DNA of 64,000 nt from Argentina anserina. Taxonomy: Eukaryota > Streptophyta > Magnoliopsida > Rosales > Rosaceae. The notes beneath the pieces were generated by a model. It did no database searches. It saw nothing but the letters and a program-made list of their open reading frames with translations, and was not told the DNA's origin. This document shows, in pieces, positions 57,798 through 64,000 of the stretch. The stretch covers positions 10,602,001 through 10,666,000 of the forward strand of contig NC_065876.1 in assembly GCF_933775445.1 (NCBI RefSeq), written 5' to 3'. Numbering within the stretch: position 1 is the stretch's first letter; each line of letters opens with the position of its first letter. The position numbers and the translations under genes were made by a program.

Positions 57798-60556
57798 CTA
57801 AAGCGCATGGATTGGACTACCACCTGATTTCATATTTGAACTGCCAGAACTTGGATTTGCATGGAACGCCGATTGCCTAGAGGACCCTTCAACAAGATTT
57901 AGTGAAAGTGAGGAGGGACCGGCTTGACCTTTGGGCTCTCCTAAACTCAGATTTGACATGCCAACTAGCTCATCAACATTAATTGGGCTCTTTGAATGTA
58001 CTGCTGTCGGCTTAAGAACCTCGTGTGTATCCACCTTAGTTGGCTCAGTACTGTATCCAGGCCACATTGGAAAAGGAAATGGAAAGGGTGAGAAATAAGC
58101 GGGATACATCACTGGGTAACATGACTGTGAGTTATCAGGCTTAGGAGGGGAAGGTTCTCCGTCTGAGTTGGTAGATGCCATTGATTCACATTCTTCATCC
58201 AAAGCTGGAGGAACAGGCAGTGGGTGATTTCTTTCAGTTTCATCTTCTAGATGGTTTTCAGGTAAGAAGTCCAGTGGTTCCATTGGAGTATCAACTGACT
58301 GCGAAAAAAAAATCACAAACCATATAAAGATATTGCATCAACAAAAAGTATTGATAATCTTAGTAGAGATTTTAAATACAAACATGTTGTGAAATTAAGT
58401 ATATTTAAATTGCAACTCTACTTTGAAGCAGACAAATGCTGCATTCCAGGTCAAGAAGGAAAGGAACTGCTAGTTACACAATAAAATAGAACACATAAGG
58501 ACCAGGTACCTTAAATGTTTACAAATGTAAAGGATATGAGTTTTGTAACTAACTAGAATGGCTAGACAAGAAATATTAGCAAATTAGCATTTAATAGAAA
58601 AAATATTTCATGTTGTGTACCTGACCAGGTATCTATAATGTATAGGAATTTGGAACTAAATAGAAAAGCTAATTGAGACATTATAGATTAATTCTTTCAT
58701 GCTGTGGATCTAATATGTGATATATGTGCACATAAGTTCTGAAAGACAAATGAAACTTACATCATCTGCTACAATATCAAACAGGCTAGAACGTCGTTTT
58801 CTCCTTGATACATTAGATTGCCTAATGAAATATTTCTGAGCATGGCTAGCGACTTGAGTAGGCGTTCTTGATATAACATAATTGCGAGCGATTCCACGCC
58901 AGTCTCCTTTACCAAGTTTCTGTAGTCCAAGCAAAAACATCCTATGTTCCTCCTCCGTCCATGGGGTGCCTAAAAAAAAGAAAAAAGAAACAGAAATCAC
59001 AATCTGCTAAGACATGAGGTAAATGACTTCATGCATATTCAATGTTCTCTTTAGAAGTACAATTCCGAAAGGGCTCCATCCCAAAATCACAAGTTCAAAA
59101 CACAAACTTAGGATCTCTTGAGTACTTTTTTCAGTTTTTTTATTTGATTACCATTCAAAAAAGCAATTCTGAAATCACCAGTTCAAAGCACAAACTTTAT
59201 GATTAAATGAGTACATTTTTTTAACTTTTTATTTAATAACTGTTTGAGAAAGCAGCTCTATTTTACGAAGTCAATATTTTGTGTAACACCTTCACCTTGT
59301 AGATACTGGAACCAAATATACGACCAAGCCAAAATTTTATACCAAGAAAAAAATGGACATGTGAAAATAAGCCAACAAGAACATCTTGATCTAAAAGCCT
59401 TAGTTGGCCCTACACACTCCTTTTCTGTTATAAGGTTCTTTTTGCCTAAATTGACAAAACCATAATGTGCTAACTCCTGAGCAAAATTATAATGAACCCT
59501 ATGCCTTGATCTCTGCCCTATCACAAATGTATTAATCTAACTAAACATTGTTCTTTGGACCATAACAAAAGAACATTTGTACCTCAATTTATCACTTAAC
59601 AAAGCGTAAATAGGTACAGCATACTTAAAAATGAAGTTCAACATTAAACGTATAACTTTCATGTGATGTGAACTCTTCTAGCCTTCAAGAAAAAGTATTG
59701 CCTTTCAGAGGCACGCATATTTTCCCATCACCCACAGAATGTATGAAATACTAGTCCAAACCAACACGCTCTAAATTTCCTGGAACCCTATAGTACCACA
59801 TCTGAAACTATTCACTTCTAAATTGACCTCATTTAACAAACCATGACACAAACCAACTTCCCAATTAAAATCAACAATTTCAGCATGAGCAGAACTGAAT
59901 ATTAATATCTTTGCTAACACAAATGCCTTCTTGTTACTCCTGTTGCAAATAATGTCTTCATTCTCTATCTTCATGCTTCATTAATGATCCCATTTCTCCC
60001 TTATCAATTACCATACTACCACCCCAAACAGACCAACCCCAACTTCAGATCACTATGCAAACACCCCTAGAAAATACATAATCCACAAATTGCCAAGCAC
60101 CCAAATCAGGAACCTAACAAAACAGTAAACCCAACAACTATAACCCCCACTAATCAAACACAGTACTATGATCTTAATCAACCAATTATCCCAATATGAA
60201 CACCTAAAAATCCAAACTTTAACCAAAACACAAAAAAAGGCACAAACGTTCAAGGTGATCAAATCAAAGCTTGAACCTTTTTTCCGTTCCCGGCAGCTAG
60301 AAGACGATCCGGGCACGAAGTCCTCAGAAGCATAGCCGTCAGCAGCACCAGAGTGATCAGCAGCGTCACCTGGAGAGTCCGGGTTGTTATGCAGCAGACC
60401 CGAACCCGACCCGGAATAGAGAGTTAGGTTGCCCATACTCGCACTCTTCCTGATGCCGCCGTCGGTGAGTCTTACGCCGAAGAGCTTGACGCCGCGGTTG
60501 GGGCACGTGCGGGAGTTGTGGCCATTGTGGCTGCAATGCGAGCACCGCCGCGTCAT
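57798..60556 (-). CDS. KUA1/MYBS3-like one-repeat MYB transcription factor
   Basis: Three exons: 60,556-60,277, 58,969-58,761 and 58,298-57,798 (junctions AAAG|GTTC, TTAG|GC, GAT|GTAAG, GCAG|TCAG), total 990 bp, 329 residues. The N-terminus has a CX2CX4HX4C zinc knuckle (C5, C8, H13, C18) and the conserved [10 protein letters not shown]. The MYB-like repeat (about 95-145: [20 protein letters not shown], then [10 protein letters not shown]) ends in SHAQKYF at 135-141. This class binds the TA box/I box (TATCCA or GATAAG type). A repressive EAR motif LSLNL is near 294-298, beside Pro/Phe-rich '[15 protein letters not shown]'. Relatives repress sugar-starvation and peroxidase genes and control cell size and senescence. 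Exon 1 to 2 spans an intron of about 1.3 kb. Confidence 0.93.
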
Positions 60557-60598
60557 GGTGGCGGTGGAGTTGGATCGGATCAGGGAAAGCGGGTTGGA

Positions 60599-60619
60599 TC
60601 AGGAGGATCCGGATGACAT
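60599..60619 (-). CDS. Short upstream ORF in the KUA1-like leader
   Basis: ATG TCA TCC GGA TCC TCC TGA (MSSGSS, stop) ends 42 bp before the main ATG. Whether it is in the mRNA depends on the start site, which the TATA-like sequence near 60,690 would place upstream. It could reduce main-frame translation; conservation is unknown. Confidence 0.4.
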   Translation of the reverse strand: MSSGSS

Positions 60620-60683
60620 GAACGAGGTTGGGGGAGTTGTTGTTGCTGTTCCTGTGGGTCTGGCGGCAGAGACAAGAGACAAG

Positions 60684-60700
60684 TTGTGAATATATAAGAG
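60684..60700 (-). promoter_or_regulatory. TATA-like box of the KUA1-like gene
   Basis: CTCTTATATATTCAC on the minus strand, about 130-145 bp before the ATG, giving a leader of about 100 bp that contains the short upstream frame. Confidence 0.5.
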
Positions 60701-60849
60701 GGAAGAAGGAGAACACTATCTATCCATATAAATCGTGGTTGGCGTGGATAAAGAGAAACACTAGAGATTAGAGAACTACTCTTTGGTGCTTCATCGACCT
60801 GGTTTTGGCAAGAAAATGAGTGCTTATCCCTTTGGTCAAACACTTCACA

Positions 60850-62265
60850 CTTGTTGTGTTTAGGACAAGATTAATTCATTAACGTACATGGATCATCTTT
60901 TTCTTTAACAGTGAAGGGAGGTTTGGATCTGATACATTTTTATTTTAGATTTTATTGATCAAGCATAGTGCACAATTTTTGTTGCATATGTACTTACCAA
61001 ATAAAATATCAATTTAAATGTGAGTTGAGTTGACACTGAATAAAATGTTAAATGAAAATTGAAGTGTGAAGTGAGCCACACGGTGTGGTGTATAGTTGGC
61101 AAACTCGACTCAAATTTTGGGTATGAAAGAAATTAAAAAACTAAAAGCGCATGTGATATACTAATAGATTCCAAAAGTGCATTATGTACATAACAAAGTG
61201 TAAGTCTGTCATGACTCATGAGAACTTATTCTAAACTCTTATTTGATCAAGCATAGTGCATCTCCACACGACATGTTGAATCTCATTTTGCCCTAACCAT
61301 ACCTTCGCCTCCCAACCACACTCGGATGAAAAGCACCAATGGTTACACTGAAATATGAAAGAAATTATTTATGTATGTAAATTATTTTCTGTATCAAACG
61401 AAATGAAATGTCTCGAGGGAAGTGGTCGGTGAAGATTGCGGCGTATAAACGGATCGAGGGAAGGGAATCAAATTATCTATCGTAAAGAGAGGGATTATAA
61501 AATCGCTACCCACCTTATCTCCAAACCCTCGGATAATGTATCTCTTATCCTCTCATGGGCCCCACTCGGTTGATCAATCTCAGATCCATATGCCGCCATC
61601 CCCTTCACGTTGTTGCAACGACGCCGTATCTTAACAAGTTAACAGTTCTATTTGATTTCTTCACAAGCTTCCATCAATTCTGTATCTAAAGTCATACCTG
61701 CGTGCGTATGAGTCTTGTCTTGTGTATCTGATTGCATGAACAAAACGTGGGTTAATTAGGTCTCGTTCTTATGCTTGTTCTCTAAACAAAGCAAATTGGT
61801 CAGACTTGTTTTACAAGCATTAGGATCCTCTTTCCCAATCGCAGCGGCTCCGATCCATTCCTAAGCTTCCTATGGTTTGGTGTGCGGCGTCCCCATTATT
61901 AAACTGTCTTTGGCATATTGACTTGCTGTCCCGCATTCTGCACCACTCGATCTTATTTGAAGATAACCGAGAGATGCGAGAACTGAAGCTGCGGGGTAAA
62001 ATCAAACTGCGTACGTATATATACGTGGGTCACTCCTTCCATCTCTTCGATTCTTAATCATTGCCGGCCAGTTGGTGATGTCATAGGGCATGCCATACCT
62101 TTTACACATTGGACAACTAGAAAATTAAATATGGAAATGCGTATGTAGCTTTGCACCTTCCAAAGTCTGATACTTGCAAAAAATAAACCTGTCTAGCTAC
62201 AAAACTCTGTATTTAACCAATTCATTTAACTTATGGTAGTTTGGAGGAGTGACATATAACAAACT
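60850..62265. other. Intergenic, nothing recognised
   Basis: About 1.4 kb of AT-rich sequence upstream of the KUA1-like gene. Small open frames on both strands at 61,820-62,057 overlap and have no motif. Confidence 0.4.
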
Positions 62266-62267
62266 AG

Positions 62268-63145
62268 AGTAAAAAAGGCTCCAATTTTCTTGAAGCGATT
62301 CCAAAACCTTCTCCGACCTCGCTTGCAACAAGACGCTTCAGCGTCGATCCTCTGGAAAGAGAAAGTAACCAGGTTTCGGTAAGGGGATGATCGGGAGCTG
62401 AGCAGTGATTTCGTCGGATTTGGAGTAGCGTTGAAATCAAGTGGTGGCTTTTGACGGAGTCAGTTAGAACCTAACTTCTTAGTGGTGAGAATCTTTGAAA
62501 GTGCCTAGATATTGAGTGACTGACGTTGTTTTGCAGCGATGATCGACGATATCTACCTTCTAATCCTAAATCCCAAATCTACCAGAGACAAAGTTGGTGG
62601 GTGAGCAGACAACATCTTGGACCTAAACCATGACGTCTTGGTTCTCTAACAACGGCGTTTCAGGCTTCCTTAGCAGTGAAGGAGATGAGTTCCACTTTCA
62701 CAATAGCCTCAAGGCTAGGCAGGCCACCAGACTGAGGTGGTGGAGAAAACCATGTAGTCAGTGCCAACCAAATCTACTAAGGGAGAAGGAGGTTTTGGGC
62801 TTTTGGGCCTTAATCTTTTAGGCTGGCTGAGTCCAATTCTCTTTCTTCCCATGTTGGTTTGGTTTGTTTTTGACTCATGGCGAAAAATCCTCCTCAATCT
62901 ATAAGTTTTGCCCAAATCAGTTGGTTGATTTATCGGAACTTTGTGTTTTGAGGAGTTATAAATTTGCTTTGCATTATCATTCCTAGTTTGTCCGCTTGCT
63001 TGGACTTATTTCAAACTTTGGTTTGTTAATAAACACGTTTTTGCATCTATTTGTTTTGCTTAGGTTTAACATGTATGAGAGGTGTCATGTCACCTCTTAT
63101 ATTTAGTTCTTGTGATTGTATATAACGTTCTCCTAAAAAAAATTA
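62268..63145 (+). repeat. Possible non-LTR retroelement 3' part
   Basis: GT/TG-rich non-coding sequence ending in 'GTGATTGTATATAACGTTC' and a short A-run (CTCCTAAAAAAAATTAC), the style of a LINE or SINE 3' end. No reverse transcriptase motif and no target duplication were found, so the class is a guess. Confidence 0.3.
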
Positions 63146-63389
63146 CAATAAGTTCCAACTTTCGATCACTGATGATGTATGTCATTATATTAGTATAATA
63201 AGTTTTGAAGTCAACATCATCTTAAAGATGTTGATCATATTAAATATATGGACACGTACGTATCCATTCACGACAACAAAGCCATTATCAATTAAAGAAT
63301 AGATGACAGATTCCCCGTAAGATCAACCCAAGATCAAATAGGCACATAAACCGGCCTAATCATAATTAGTCACTACTACGTTCACAACT

Positions 63390-63992
63390 ATGAAGGGATC
63401 GGAAAAACATAGGCAATCTGCTTGGCCTGCACTTGCAGTGATGAATCTAGGAGGGAACCACAACTCCCAACCAGCAGCAGGTCCACTCTTACCAAATTTG
63501 GAGAGACTAGTCGTTCGTTTCTGGACACGGTTGAAGAATCTTGAATCATCGGCAATATCCTTCCGTAATCTAATTACGTTGGAAGTAACGTACTGTGAAG
63601 AGATGAGATATTTAACTACCTACGAGGTAGCTAAAAGTTTAGTGCAACTCACAACATTGGAAGTTCGTGGTTGTGAAGTAAGGACGGAAATTATAGTGGC
63701 AAGCAGCAACCGAGATGATGATGGTGACAACGAGGATGCAGGAGAAATTGTGTTCAATCGGTTACAGAGTTTGTCACTTACCGATCTACCAAGTCTGCAA
63801 GGATTTTGCTCGAAAAGAAACTTCATTGTCAAATTTCCATCCTTGGAAACGTTGAATATCAGCGAGCGCCTCAATGAGCTAAACATTGTCCCTCATCATG
63901 GCCAACACCTTCAAATAATAGAGTGGACAGATAAATTACGGAGAAAGTGTGTTCCTGGTGATGGCGATATGAAGAACAAGGACAATGCCTAG
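63390..63992 (+). pseudogene. LRR tail of a CC-NB-LRR resistance-type gene
   Basis: 200 codons of irregular leucine-rich repeats: LPNLERLVVRFWTRLKNL, FRNLITLEVTYCEEMRYL, LVQLTTLEVRGCEVRTEI, FNRLQSLSLTDLPSLQGF and FPSLETLNIS. The 'L--L-V--C-----L' pattern is that of the C-terminal LRRs of the RPS2/At4g27190-like plant class of immune receptors. No NB-ARC (P-loop, GLPL, MHD) is seen upstream within the window, and the sequence before 63,390 is not coding, so this is probably a detached 3' fragment. It ends at a TAG 8 bases before the window edge. A 3' exon of a gene with a long intron is possible but less likely. Confidence 0.65.
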
Positions 63993-64000
63993 GACGAGGT

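Overview
This is plant nuclear DNA, almost certainly from a core eudicot. The genes have many introns with GT-AG junctions, intergenic DNA is AT-rich, and the proteins are plant-specific types (DREB/ERF factor, SHAQKYF MYB, peroxisomal acyl-CoA oxidase with an ARL end, SEC15B, plant O-fucosyltransferase, plant-type LRR tail). Several repeats look like Rosaceae transposons to me, but that is a memory-based impression and not proof.

The left 40 kb is gene-poor and transposon-rich. From 2.3 to 5.6 kb there is a 2.1 kb repeat block with a partial tandem copy, and the same block recurs at 34.2-36.0 kb. Between 13.9 and 37.4 kb lie at least six non-autonomous hAT-like elements; four have clear 8-bp or near-8-bp target duplications. 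One carries a 504-bp tandem repeat and another is inserted in the RNase H part of a dead LINE that has its own 20-bp target duplication. There is also a Mutator-like long-TIR element with an exact 9-bp duplication, and a PIF/Harbinger-like element holding a piece of a trehalose-6-phosphate synthase gene. Host-gene debris includes an intronless, broken XPB helicase copy and one exon of xylulose kinase. The only convincing gene in this half is an intronless DREB/ERF transcription factor at 23.6-24.3 kb.

The right part holds four well-formed genes, all on the minus strand: acyl-CoA oxidase (ACX1 type, 14 exons, 40.3-44.4 kb), SEC15B exocyst subunit (intronless CDS, 50.7-53.0 kb), an O-fucosyltransferase-family type II membrane protein (2 exons, 54.5-56.4 kb) and a KUA1/MYBS3-like one-repeat MYB (3 exons, 57.8-60.6 kb). 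They do not form one pathway; they are ordinary neighbours. Between ACX and SEC15B, at 46.4-50.3 kb, lies a dense group of six foldback (long inverted-repeat) elements of three families separated by (TA)n tracts, beside the remains of an unidentified gene. A leucine-rich-repeat tail of a resistance-type gene sits at the right edge.

I see no CRISPR, no bacterial-type operon and no convincing tRNA or rRNA gene. The most unusual material is the transposon architecture: foldbacks embedded in TA microsatellites, hAT elements with internal repeats, and elements carrying gene pieces.
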